DNA of 64,000 nt from Astrothelium macrocarpum. Lineage: Eukaryota > Ascomycota > Dothideomycetes > Trypetheliales > Trypetheliaceae. Position numbers and translations under genes: made by a program. Below are positions 45,610 to 56,941 of the stretch, in pieces; the stretch's first letter is position 1; every line of letters starts with the position of its first letter. The DNA lies in assembly GCA_021030915.1 (NCBI GenBank), contig JAGEMR010000001.1:496001-560000 (forward strand), given 5' to 3'. A model generated the notes under the pieces. The model saw only the letters and a program-made list of their open reading frames with translations, was not told the DNA's origin and did no database searches.

Positions 45610-48395
45610 TCAGCCATATGCTCTCATTGCGTCCTCTTCGTCATCGAAGCCCCGACCAATAAATTCGTCTTCGTAGTCGACAGCACTAATGCCGGCCTTC
45701 TTCATGTTTCCTTTCCCACCAGCGGCATTTCCGTCCTGCCGAGCCTCCACTCTTGCGAGATTGGCATAAAAATTTCGGACCTTGTCATGCGCAAACACCT
45801 TTCTTGGATCAAACCGAAGGACTTGTAACCCGTCCATGCTTGTAGCCCGGCTCAGTGCGACATATGCTTGCCCATTTTCAAACACATTCCCAAGATCGAC
45901 CTTGACCCGTTCCAGTGTTTGTCCTTGGGCTTTGTGGATTGAGAGAGCCCATGCAAGCATAAGAGGTACTTGAGACCGAGACGCTTGCACTTCTCCATTC
46001 GGCAACTCGACTTTCCAGCTCTCTCGATGACATAGCATGTCTCTGGTTGTCCCATCTGCGATAGAGAAGCGGACCACAGGCCAACATTGTGTTCCGTTGT
46101 TGATCGCCTCGTGGACTTTGTTCTTGGACTTTCGCTCCGCAAAGCTCAAACCGCCTTCCGTGTCATCTTCATTAGCATTCTGATCAGGATGAAAAGCATC
46201 TTCATTCGTCTGATAATTATCCCACGTTGCTTCATTCATGAATCCAATGACTTTACCAAGAGAGCCATTGACAAGAGTGTCATCCATGTTTTTAATGAGC
46301 ATGACTTGAGCTCCTTTCTTAAGGGTAATTGTTTCAGGCGCCATGCAGTTTTTTAACAGCCTGTCGCGCGCCTCCTTGTTAGAAATCGTCCCACCATCAC
46401 GGGCCTCGAAAATCATCTCCTCGCCAACCAATTGACCCATCCTCGTATTATTTGCTTTATCCACTTCGTTGCGTCTAGCAAACCTGTATTTTCCGTTTAG
46501 CCGCAGTCCGAATGAGTCCTATTGTACTTACAGCTCGGTGGCGTTGACATCATCTTCGAAATGCAACTCTCGGTTCAACGATCTAAAGGCGTCGATTGAC
46601 TTTTGTGAGAGTCTATTCTCACGCATTTCGTTGAGCATCTCGGCAAAGACTATCCTACTTTAGTGCTCGTTGTTGCCATTTACAAAGATAACAACTCACC
46701 AGGATCCTTTTGTCGGAAGACGTGCTTTAGACCTATCGTATGCTCGATTGTGGTACTCCAAGTGTCGGCATCGAAAGCAAATTTGGCAGCCTTGTTCTTT
46801 TCAGGAACAGGAGGTAATTGGAAAAAGTCTCCAGTGATGACGAGCTGGATTCCCCCAAACGGACGCCCGTTGTTCCGCAGGCGACGCGCAACCTGTTCAA
46901 GCTTGTCGAAGAGTTCTCCATCTATCATAGAGATTTCGTCGACGATGAGGACTTTGGTTTTCAGCCAGCGATGTTTGGCTTTTTGATTCTTCTTGACCTT
47001 TTTGACAATCTCTTCCACATCATCCTTCCCAAGCTGTATTCCAGCGAAACTATGCAACGTAACACCACCAACGTTACATGCAGCCAGCCCAGTAGATGCA
47101 GTAACAGCTAAACTATCTGACTCTCGTAATCGCATGAACTTCTTGCGAAGCTCCTGAATGATCTGCCGCAGTAGTACAGACTTGCCAGTTCCCGCTGAAC
47201 CTGTGAAAAAGATACTTTTCTGTTGATTTACTACAAGGTCAAGCACGTGCTTCTGTTCGTGGCTGAGTAGAAGCTTGGCAACTGTTGGTTTCTTGCGAGC
47301 ATTCATAGCCTTTTGCAACGCCGATTTACCCTCTTCAATCGGCTTGACCAGATTCTTGTTCATTTGTTTGAGGCTTTTCTGCTGCTCTTTGATAGCACTG
47401 GCTGTGGTATTCCATGGATATGCCGATCCCTTCTTGTTCTTGGGCTGAGGTGTGACTGCGTCCTCGGACGACTGTTGTGGCAACCATGGTAGGGTTCGAC
47501 GTTTGGCAGGACGAACACTATCATCATGGACTACAGGGAGGCTTGACTGCTTTTTATTGGCTTGATAGGCTTCGACGTGTCTGAATTGGTCGAGCTTGGA
47601 TTGCGCTCCTGACTTTGGCGCCGATTGTGAACGATAACCAGAATCGGCGGAAGTATCGGTCCTTGGCAAAGAGTTTTGGGAAACTAGCGAGACTGTTGAT
47701 TGCCGTCTCTCAGCTTGAGCAGCGTCTTGTGTACATTTTGACGGGAGGCTAGGGTAGGAGACCGAGCCTTTCCCAGTTGGATCTTCCTCCTCTAGGTCAA
47801 TTTCGCTATCAAAGTCATCTTCATCAATGTATATGACGTCCGTGAGCGGTTGTGTGGAGACTCCTGGCTTTAGGTTCTCCTTGTTGACACTGATATTTGT
47901 TTGAGAGCCCAAGCACGGGTATGCAGGCTCTTGAAAGGGATCTTTGGTCTGAAATTTCTCAAGGCCGCTTGATGTGCGCTTGAGGGTGTGAGGAATGGTA
48001 GCTGATTGAGATGGCAGACGAGCGTTATCGGTGGCCTGTGATCCATTGAGTCGAGATTGGTTACCCGAAGTTTTGTTGAAAGGAAAAGTTGTTTGACTTT
48101 GCCGTGTTGGAGGTTGTTTGGGACTAGTGGGACTGCTGGAGGGAAATAGCTGTTTTGCAAGCCCTGCCTTCTGTTCATTCACGGCTTTGGCAAACATTGC
48201 AGACGACCTTTCAAATGTTTCAGTGCCCACGGAAGAGGTCTGATAGTAAGGTGCTCGAGAGTTGGGTAGTTGACGCGAAAGACGCGATCGTAGAAAGCCG
48301 GACAAGGTCCGTGCAAGCAAGAGCATACACGCGCACGAACACAAAATTACAACAAGTCTGACAGTCGACCAAGGCAAACAGATTGACTGCTGCAT
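45610..48395 (-). CDS. pif1: ATP-dependent DNA helicase Pif1
   Basis: Three exons: 46700-48395, 46532-46649, 45610-46483; introns of 50 and 48 bases; 895 residues. Pif1 is a 5'-3' superfamily 1B helicase that resolves G-quadruplexes, limits telomerase and maintains mitochondrial DNA. Motifs: I FFTGSAGTGKSVLLRQI, II VLIVDEISMIDGELFDKLE, the Pif1 signature region RRLRNNGRPFGGIQLVITGD, III GDFFQLPPVP, GLKHVFRQKDP, V MLAWALSIHKAQGQTLERV, VI AYVALSRATSMDGLQVLRFD. The N-terminal third is Ser/Gln-rich and disordered. The first 66 residues are hydrophobic and Arg-rich with very few acidic residues, fitting a mitochondrial leader; the next Met (residue 67, MFAKAVNEQK, 48197) would give a nuclear form. 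Confidence 0.94.
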
Positions 48396-49526
48396 CGGAA
48401 ACACGTAGTTCCCATAATACGACGTTATTATGCTGTGATTTTTGAGGTGGTGGAAAGCCAGACACGGGGTGGAGTTGGGTTGACGCGCCGAATTACACTA
48501 GTCTCAAAACCCATGCTAATTACCCTTACAAACCTAGTACTCTCCGTAGTGTGGCGTGATTGGTAAATGAGTAAATATGCAAATTACGATGGAGTCATTT
48601 ATGAAGCAGTCAGTATCTTCCGAGATGAGCTGCTTCTGTAAGGTGTTTTTCGTTGAACGTTTCAGGTTACGATACGAGAAGTCAATGTTTTCAGATCATG
48701 CTATGGATGACTACTCAAAGGCGCAAGCATGTGCAGTGCTGTCATTGCACTCACTTGTGAACAACTCAAAAGCTAGATTGCTCGTCGCGAACATTAATTA
48801 CTTTCCCATCAGAACTGGCGATGATGCAATTGCTTTGTGTAGGCACAGATAGTAAACATCATAATAGGATCTCGCGTATCGATAATTGTCAATTTTTTAG
48901 TGGATAGTACTCGCTGCGCTATGCTTGGATATTTTGAAGCCGTCGTGAATAGGAAAACCCAGCCTGCTTGAACAATTTTCGAAGCCAGAAGGGAGCAGAA
49001 AAATGAGCCGATCGGGAACGCCAATCAACATATGACAGCGACACTGAACATCCCAAGGAAAGGAGTCAAGGAAATTTGTTACACGAAGATTTTTGTGAAT
49101 TTGACATGTCCGCACTGTGCATGAACCGCTTCAGCAGCTGTTACCGAGTCTGGGATAAGGCAGGTCATCAACAAGAAAGCCGTGTCATGAGAATGCATGC
49201 GAACGAAGTTGTTCATCAAAGAGAAGAGAAGGAAAAAAAGAAGATCCCGTGGTACATAAGACCATAGGACACGAAGCGAAAGTACACGACCACCGACCAC
49301 GCCACCAAAAGTTCTCCAAGCCCCCGTCGTCTCCAACAGGAGCTAATGCCACAGCGGCTGGGTTTTACACCCACGAAGTGAAAGTCAATAAGACATATGA
49401 ATCGCAGAAAGGGGTATGACAGCAAGGATGGTATCTCATCAATCCCCAACCATTCGCTCAAGAGGCACTGCTCAGAAGAATCCACCTCACAAGTGCCAAC
49501 CTAACGCACCGCATTTGAGATCAACT
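48396..49526. other. Intergenic: promoter of pif1 and 3' UTR of pub1
   Basis: 1.1 kb with no convincing open frame, repeat or RNA gene. Confidence 0.5.
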
Positions 49527-51430
49527 CTAGCCCTGGTAGCCTCCAAAACCATTGTTGACGTTGCCGAAATTTCCAGTACCGGGCTGACCCCACTGGCCAC
49601 CGGCGCTTTGGTTGCCACGACCAAAGCCGCCAGCACTGCCAGGCATTTGCTGGTAAGGCTGTCCCATCGGAGGTCCACCGAAACTAGCCTGGGGTTGGTT
49701 GAACTGGCCGCCGGGGCTCGGACCTAATGAACATCAGTGATAATCGCCGTAGAAAGTGTCAGGAGGACGGACCCTGAGGTGACATGGGACCACCGGGTCC
49801 ACCGTACTGAGGAAAGTAAGCAGCACCAGGATTGTAGTTGGGAGCCTGGCCTTGAGCGGGGGAGTAACCTTCGAATTGACCAGTTGGAGGACGATCCTTG
49901 CCCCACTAGTTCTGTTAGCTTGATCATTGTGACCAGAAAGGTGGTAGACCTACGCTGCACTTGAGAGGACGGCCATTGACATTGTAACCATTGAGCTGAC
50001 AGATGGCCATCGCCGCGTTCTCGTGAGAATCCATCTTGACAAAAGCAAAGCCGCGGTCGGACTGGAAACGAGTTTCAACGACATAACCAAAGTTTTGGAA
50101 GAGCGGAACCAAGTCGTTTTGAGTAGTATATGGAGTCAGGTTGCCGACATAGCAAGTAGTCTGCCATCCGGGAGTCTGCTGAACAACCATTTCGTAGCTC
50201 TGCAAGCCTTGAGTAGGGAAGTGGTGATGACCATAAGGAGTGGTTGGTGTCATTCCCATAGAAGCCATGGCCTGCTGCTGAGTAATTGAAGGCTGGCCCT
50301 TTTGATTTGCCCAGTTGCAGCGGATGGCACGAGATCCAAGCCATTCTCCGTCCATAGAGCTCAAGGCCTTTTCCGCATCAGAGCGCTCGCGGAAGGCAAC
50401 AAAACCATAGCCACGAGACCGACCAGTCTTCATATCCCACATGACTCGCGCCTCAGAGACGCCTCCAAAAGCAGAGAAAGCTTGAAGCAAGACTTCGTCA
50501 TTTACCTCGTTGGACAAATCACCAACAAAGATGTGGAAGTGGTTGGAAGTGTCTTCCTTGTTGGAGTTGTTGGACTGATAGGCCCAGTTTACACGAATTT
50601 CCTGGGGGCGACTTAGTATGGTTAGTACGAGAGATTGGCTCGGCTTACGCTTTGATGAATACGCCTTCCGTTGAGAGTCTGCATCGCGCGCTCAGCTGCA
50701 CCGGGATCGTCGTACTCAACGAAACCGTAGTTGAAGCCTTTGCTTTGGAACTGGCGAGGAACAATGGTTTAGTACGTGGGCATGGTGAAGATTGACGAAG
50801 CAAAGAGAGGGTGGAGAGAAAGGAGAAAAAGTCCAAATAACGGGGCTCTCCAGCATGTATGCGGGTAAAACGCGCGAAAGCAAACAAACGAAGCGCGTTC
50901 GCGAAAGTGACGTATGTTTTCAACGTGAACACACCCAGATCAAAGTGAAAAAGTGTTGTGGTACCGAACCGCGTCAAGCTCGCGACGTGTTGCGGCATAG
51001 CAACCACAGCAAGCCAGACTCAACAGGAGGACAAAGTACTTACGTTCTTGTCAGGTATGATCTTAACATTCTGGACATGCCCTGTCGTTTCGAAAATCTG
51101 ACGCAGCACTTCTTCCGTCACTCGAGGATCCAGTCCACCAACGTACAGAGCTCGCTTGTTGGGTTCTGGAGCGGCGCGACGAACCATACCTCCAGCACTC
51201 GTGGGAGACATGACATTCTGAGCCTGTCCAGACATGGGAGAAGTCATGGCGGTAGGGATGGGATTATTATTTTGCGGGATGATAACGGGTGGAAGAGGCG
51301 GCGGAGGCATATGCGATGGGTTTGTCTGGCCATTACCCTGCGTGCCGTCGTAGGGTTGCTGGCCAGGTGCACTGACAGATGCAGGCGGCGGAGGCAACGA
51401 TGCCGCTCCTGTGCTTGTCGGGTCTGCCAT
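49527..51430 (-). CDS. pub1: Poly(A)/U-rich RNA-binding protein Pub1 (TIA1-like), three RRMs
   Basis: Five exons: 51044-51430, 50649-50750, 49954-50601, 49773-49905, 49527-49723; 488 residues. Pub1/TIA1 proteins bind U-rich mRNA elements, shuttle between nucleus and cytoplasm, affect mRNA stability and join stress granules. RRM1 is at about 93-167 (RALYVGGLDPRV; RNP1 GFNYGFVEY after the splice), RRM2 at about 185-262 (HIFVGDLSNEV; RGYGFVAFRE), RRM3 at about 310-383 (TCYVGNLTPY; RGFAFVKMD). An N-terminal Pro-rich segment and a C-terminal Gly/Gln/Asn-rich tail (GGFGRGNQSAGGQWGQPG) look prion-like, as in yeast Pub1 and human TIA1. Intron 1 (50751-51043, 293 bases) splits RRM1 and is about five times the usual intron length here. 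Confidence 0.93.
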
Positions 51431-52174
51431 TGCGTATTAAGGCTGTATTGATGCTAGAAAAGTGATAGGGATCGTGGCGCCAAGAGCTCGCAGGGCGCCC
51501 GTGTCGAAGGGAAAAAATTTGAACAGCCTTGGCAAGGATACGGGAATGCAAAATAACGAGAGAGAAAGGGAACGGATAGGGAAGCAAGCCGCGCGCACGA
51601 CGATGGGCCAGGCCGCGGGAGAGAAAAATGTCGAGTTTTCTTCAGAAGGGGGTGAGCGGGCAAGGATTGAGGGCGGCGGCAAGACGCGAAGAAGTGGGCA
51701 GGCAGAATTGTAACGCCAAGGACTCGCAGGGGGACAGGCCAAAAGCAGGCAAGAAACAACAGAGAGACAAAAGGAGACGGGCGAGAAGAAGGGGGATGGT
51801 GTGCAGCAGCACGGTATGGCAGCGGGAGAAGAGATGAGAGAGAAGATGTCGGTCGTAGAGGCTCTCAGGCTCCTGATGCAAAGGTCGGGGAAAGCTTGTC
51901 GGGGAGCACCAGCTAGCGTAGCGTAAGCGTGGATTTCTGCTTGTGCTGTGCTGTGCGCTCCACCCTACCAGCTCTCACCAGCCTGCCCAAGGCTGAGGCC
52001 AAGCGTCTCCCAACCGAAACGGCCGCTAGTCGCCCGCTAGCATCCCACTAGTTCACGGGTGATTCCGCGCCAGGTCCCTGCACCCACGCCCCCAGCCTCC
52101 CGTCACTCATCACGACACCATTGCTGGTCGTACCTGCATCGACCAGACCTTCCCGTCCCTTCCGCTGCGCTAGC
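51431..52174. promoter_or_regulatory. Divergent promoter region, pub1 / acidic nuclear-type protein
   Basis: 744 bases between two start codons on opposite strands. The sequence is G/A-rich on the plus strand at 51540-51840 (C/T-rich on the pub1 strand), typical of fungal pyrimidine-tract leaders. No gene recognised. Confidence 0.5.
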
Positions 52175-53363
52175 ATGGCTCAGTCGCATCCATCGCTGGA
52201 TGCTCTGAAGCAGATCATTGACCGGGTGGTATGTTCCTCAACAAACCTTCTACCATGGCCATATCTTCCGACGCTCACACACACTCTCGTAGCTCATCGA
52301 GTCCGGCAAAGCTGTACGGCAGTCGATCGAACCCGAAACCCATCGCAACCCATTCAACATTGATCGCATGCAAAAAGAGTTGCCAACTTGGACCAAGAAC
52401 TATCACGAAGTGCTTGATCAGCTCGAGGGGGAGATTGTATGCAATTGAACTCCATCACCTCCTGGCTTCAATGCTCATAACCCATGACAGGTCAAGGCTC
52501 AGCGCATTCTTCGAAGAGATCTTTCTCTCGGCCAACAAGAACGAATTGAAAGAGAGGCAGAAGCGGAAGCTGCCAGACAACACAAGGCGCAAGAGGCTGC
52601 TCCTTCTCCTCCTCCTGCAACCACTGCGGCATTGATTGGCAATGAGATCAAACGTGAGAAGGAAAACACGCCTGCATGGGACAATGTCGATCCAGCGACC
52701 GCTAGTATGGTGGCAGAGGTGAAGGGGGAGAACTCCGATACGCAAACTGAAAAGGCCGCACCTGGCTCGGAAAACACCGGACAGTCCCAGCCAACGACAA
52801 ATCCAAATGAAACTTCTAACCAACATCCTGCAAACCAGCAAAAGACTGATTCGGTGCAGGACAATGCCCAATCCAAAACATCTGTAGATCCTACACCAGA
52901 CCAAGACCCGACCAGCGCTACTCTCAAAGATTTAGATATTGATTCCATGTTCAACGACTCAATCGACGGGGGCAATGACATGAATCAAGAGTCGAACGCG
53001 AACAACGACTTTGACTTTGACATGGCACTACCGGACGATACCAATAATGAGGAGAACGCTCTATCTAATGAGGTCGGACAAGCAAGCATGGACTCGCTTC
53101 TACCGGGGCTAGAAAGCTATGCGAACAGCTTGGGCGATAACGCTGCTAATGCTGAACTCCACGTATCCGATTTACCAACTACCGAAGGAGCAAATACACA
53201 GACCGACGCAATTCAGGATACGACAGCTCCGGCTGGGGATTCAACGTTCGACGACTTATTCTCGTATGCAGATTTTGAGATGGGTCAGAACTCCGGACAA
53301 GGCGATGGCAATGGCATGGGAGGTACAGATTTCGAAGATCTCTTCTTCAATCTGGATAACTGA
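52175..53363 (+). CDS. Conserved fungal protein with acidic C-terminus, unknown function
   Basis: Three exons: 52175-52228, 52293-52436, 52491-53363; introns of 64 and 54 bases; 356 residues. The first 90 residues look structured and helical: SLDALKQIIDRV-LIESGKAVRQSIEPETHRNPFN, then a coiled segment TKNYHEVLDQLEGEI-VKAQRILRRDLSLGQQERIE and an Ala/Glu run. The remaining 250 residues are low complexity, rich in Asn, Asp, Gln, Thr and Ser, with acidic-hydrophobic patches such as DLDIDSMFND, FDFDMALPDD, FDDLFSYADFEM and FEDLFFNLDN that look like activation or coactivator-interaction motifs. A small helical head plus acidic tail would fit a Mediator tail-type subunit or other nuclear coactivator, but I do not recognise the family with certainty. 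Confidence 0.8.
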
Positions 53364-53454
53364 CAACATCTCACTCCAATCCCATCATCTTTTACATTCT
53401 ACAGTTTAGAAGTCCCAGCTCGTTCCTCGTGCAGATCCAGTTCAGTCGTGCACA

Positions 53455-54270
53455 TCAAAACCGTATCATCCAATGCCTATCACCTATTAGCACCCTTGCA
53501 CCCCTCACAAACCCGCACGCTCTACTCACCCCAAGCCTATACCGATGATTAATCTCCTGATAATCATCTCCCGCAACCATATCACAAAAGTGCCGAATAC
53601 TCGGATAATGCACCAGCGACACCTCCTCCCACCCCACCCCTTCCTCTCCTCCTCCAACAACACTCCCCACAATCTTCGCATCCGCCCCTCTCCTCTTCCC
53701 CGCCACCTCCACAAACCCCCGTCCATACGCCGCATACTTCTCCCTCCCGGCCTTTCCCCCCCGAAACCGCAGCAGGTTCAACTGCGTCACCGGGCCCTGG
53801 TACTCGCGCTCGAGCTCCTCCATCCCGCGCAGCAGATCTACCGAGATTTCGATGTCTTGGGACGACGGCAGGATGGTTGCGTTGTCCAGCGCGCCTGTTA
53901 GTGGCGCAGATGGCGCGTCGCGTAGGAGTTGGGCATTGCGTGCTGTGTAGTTTTGTGTGATGCGACTGGGCACACCGACGTTGATCGTGTATTCGTCGGC
54001 GATGAGGGTACGGAGCGAGGGGGGGATGCTACTGCTGGTTGTGCTTGATGAGAGGGAAGGGGAGGAGGGTTGCAGGAGGAGAAGTAGATCCCAGGGTTTC
54101 TGGGCTAGGGCGTGGGTGTCTGTGTGAGAGGGAGCGATGACGAGGAATCGGGGGCGGGAGGCGAGGATGATGGTAGGGGCGGAGGGCGAGGTGTTGCGAA
54201 GAGAGGTGAGGAAGGAGAGAGGAGAGGTGGAGGGCGTGAGACGAAGGAGGTGGAGGGTTAGGAGGGGCAT
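53455..54270 (-). CDS. Dimeric alpha-beta-barrel protein (DUF1330/EthD-like)
   Basis: Intronless, 271 residues from the ATG at 54270. The C-terminal half (about residues 150-271) contains QLNLLRFRGG, YAAYGRGFVEVA, AKIVGSV, WEEVSLVHYPSIRHFCDMV and DDYQEINHRYRLG, the pattern of ferredoxin-like dimeric alpha-beta barrels of the DUF1330 kind. Many such proteins are small monooxygenase- or stress-related proteins; catalysis is not established. The N-terminal half is Ser/Pro/Leu-rich and lacks a clear motif. It is convergent with the acidic protein gene, with 91 bases between stops, and again strongly GC-biased at third positions. Confidence 0.75.
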   Translation of the reverse strand: MPLLTLHLLRLTPSTSPLSFLTSLRNTSPSAPTIILASRPRFLVIAPSHTDTHALAQKPWDLLLLLQPSSPSLSSSTTSSSIPPSLRTLIADEYTINVGVPSRITQNYTARNAQLLRDAPSAPLTGALDNATILPSSQDIEISVDLLRGMEELEREYQGPVTQLNLLRFRGGKAGREKYAAYGRGFVEVAGKRRGADAKIVGSVVGGGEEGVGWEEVSLVHYPSIRHFCDMVAGDDYQEINHRYRLGVSRACGFVRGARVLIGDRHWMIRF

Positions 54271-54942
54271 TGTTGATGGGTCATGCAGTGTAACGGAAAC
54301 AGCTTTATGCAACAATTAAGAAAAGTGTTTGGGATTATCTATATGATTTAGGGAGTCTATACATAAAGTTTCAGAAACTTACTAATATACTGCGGCTCAA
54401 GTTGTGGAGCTATCCCCCACACTTTCTCCGCAGGTTCTCCGCTCCACACTTCCACCATTTCTGTTCCTGACATGATGTCATCAGCCCCCCATTCGCTGGG
54501 TCACGGGCGATGCTTGGCATCTTTTTGGGATTAATTTCCGATTTTCCTCGACGCAAGCACCAGTGATTCAAGACATCACTCTCCGTCTACGAATTTGGAA
54601 AATTTACGAAATCCATCTGTTCAGCTGTCGAATTCCGGTAGAGCTCTTTTCACGAGAGGCCAGTCCCTTCCACACCATGTACCATCTTGATTCTTCCAAC
54701 GACTGGGATATAACAGAACTTCTCCATATGGTGTCACGGCCCAGATTCAGAATCCACTCTGTGAAATGAAGTAGAGTCATCTCTCCAACAAATGTAGGCC
54801 TGAGATGCGGACAATTTGACCAGACAAATGAGATAGTTGCAAAGAACAGCGACATGTGTTTCTAATATCACATTGCACTTATGCATCAAAGAAGGTCGAC
54901 AAAATTTCGACGCAATACCACTATGTAACAAGGATCGCACGT
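54271..54942. other. Intergenic region, no gene recognised
   Basis: 672 bases of normal composition; no open frame with coding signs. It holds the promoter of the alpha-beta-barrel gene and the 3' UTR of the receptor gene. Confidence 0.5.
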
Positions 54943-56243
54943 TCACATTTCACGGCCTGCAGGCAACTCCACGCGCGCAAGACCTCCCGACATCACAGGA
55001 TGAGGATATGATCCTTCAGCCTCGGCCCTCCCTTGGGGGCCTGTTGCGTCCGCTTCTACTGCAGACTGGATAGATGGCACATTGACCAACGTGTGGTATC
55101 TTGTCGAGTTCGCTAATGGTGCCGGAAGCTCGCTGACATTCCCTGTTGTTTGAAGCCCTGAGACTACAGTCGGAGAGTTCGACTTTTGTTCCTTGCCGCG
55201 TCTTCTTGCAATTCTAAAAATTAGGGGAGACATCGTAGGGAGACAAGCGCATACGATGCCAGTGCATGGTTCAACGACGGACCAAATGAATGGGAGATAT
55301 GATGTGTCTTGTTTGTGTTAACTTGAACGTCGTATGTCTATGGCTGAGAACTTACAGGTAACGTCAAGTGAATCAAGCGCGAAGGAGGACACCAACTCCG
55401 CAAAGCTCACCGCACAAGTACTATCCAATATTATTAGCTTCGAAGTCTCTAAAGACTAACTCGTATCCTCTTACAAAGCGCCCAGTAGATATATTCCAGC
55501 GACAGATGGCTTCTGCCCCAGCGACATCCGCAATCGCCGTAAGCTGTAAAGAGGCATCACTAGTACTACCAGATTCGCTATTGCATTGACGGCATGTGCG
55601 CTAATAAGGAATGCGCGCTGGTCAATGCATTGGCCAGCCTGAAATGGATTCCAGATCTTAGAAATCGGCCGGCACTGGACAAGGAAAGTAATTACGATTG
55701 CGACACACCATAAGGTGCAGGTAGCGATTAGAATTCTTGCTGTGACTCTTATAAACCGATAATCGCCAAGTATGCGCAGATAGATGAGCAAGATCGAAAT
55801 CCTCACGAGCGATACACTGACCATCCAAAGTAATTGGCCAGCCCATTGTGCCTGTAGGTCATCAGTCGTTCAGTACGAAAAAAATCTATCAAGCTACTCA
55901 CCTGCAAGAACTTGAATATCTCGTCCGAAGAAAGAATAAAGATGTGCTGGCCAAGTCCATAATGCATAGTAACAAACGTGTCCGATATCAAACCTAAAAC
56001 GACCATCTATCGCAGTTCAGCAGGTATTAATAGTGTGGCAACAGTGTCAAGGTGTGTTCTTACAAGAGCTACAAATATTGTGTAGTCATCTATGCCGAGA
56101 TGAGCGCCCTCTGATCGACGCGAAACGACTCGGAGGATTACTGCAACTGTTGCTGCAGCTCCAACAAGAGTCACGCCGGCAATTGTGCCTGGGTTTCGAT
56201 TTTCATGAAGCACCGCGTTCGAAGACAAATCTTCCATTCTCAT
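54943..56243 (-). CDS. Pth11-like rhodopsin-domain integral membrane protein
   Basis: Five exons: 56064-56243, 55902-56006, 55475-55851, 55356-55420, 54943-55307; introns of 57, 50, 54 and 48 bases, all in phase; 363 residues. Seven-helix membrane protein of the fungal Pth11/SAT4-related 'rhodopsin' family, putative G-protein-coupled receptors common in Pezizomycotina. Seen: TIAGVTLVGAAATVAVILRVVSRR (TM1), GIDDYTIFVAL (conserved DDY), MHYGLGQHIF, LLWMVSVSLVRISILLIYLRI, ILIATCTLWCVAIVITFLVQCRPI, NPFQAGQCIDQ, ANLVVLVMPL and FIWSVVEPCTGIVCACLPTMSPL. No N-terminal CFEM domain. The C-terminal tail of about 90 residues is hydrophilic. Ligand unknown. It sits next to the second transposon block. Confidence 0.87.
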
Positions 56244-56941
56244 ACACCATCACTCAATGAAAGGTCGCGAAAGGGACAGACTTGACAAAATGAGCCCAAA
56301 CAAAACAGAGGCTGGTGCTACTCATAAAGCGCTGCGTACAAACCTAACCAGAGCCTCAAAAAACCCGGCAGAGTTACCTTGAAGCGACCTATATGTCCGT
56401 GAACTATGCGTTTGCCATACTGTTACTCCGTATAAATGCCATGGTAGCGATTCCATCTTAGGCCGTTTGCGAAATTGAATCCATGACCACAGCGTTTCAA
56501 AGCGTGGGCTAATAGACGTTTGACAGATGTTAGCGAGCCTGTGTCCAATGACAAGGTCGCAAAGGATTCACTCATTTAAGAGCTAGGGCCAGATAAGCGG
56601 AAATAAACCTGGGCGTCACGCAGTTATAGCCTTTTCAAGGAAGACTTCGGAGATGGGTTGGAAAGAAGGGGGAGGCAGTGACATTTGTGGTGCGGACCGT
56701 GGCGACAAACCATGACTCGAAGAACTCCTTTTCATTATTCTGATTCTCTGCATGTTGTTACCCGTTCTTGCAATAGCAATGCCTTTTTTTTTATTTCTTT
56801 TCTTTTTAGGCTGCATTGAATCGATATAGAAAGAACCAAAATAGTTAATATATATGGAGATAACGTAGATTTTTAAACACAGGGTATCTAGGCAACGAGT
56901 CATTGAGTAGACGGGAGAATCCTTCGTTCTCGCTAATGTTA
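56244..56941. other. Spacer up to the second transposon block
   Basis: 698 bases with no recognised gene. It contains the promoter of the Pth11-like gene. Sequence is of normal composition up to the TA at 56940-56941. Confidence 0.5.
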
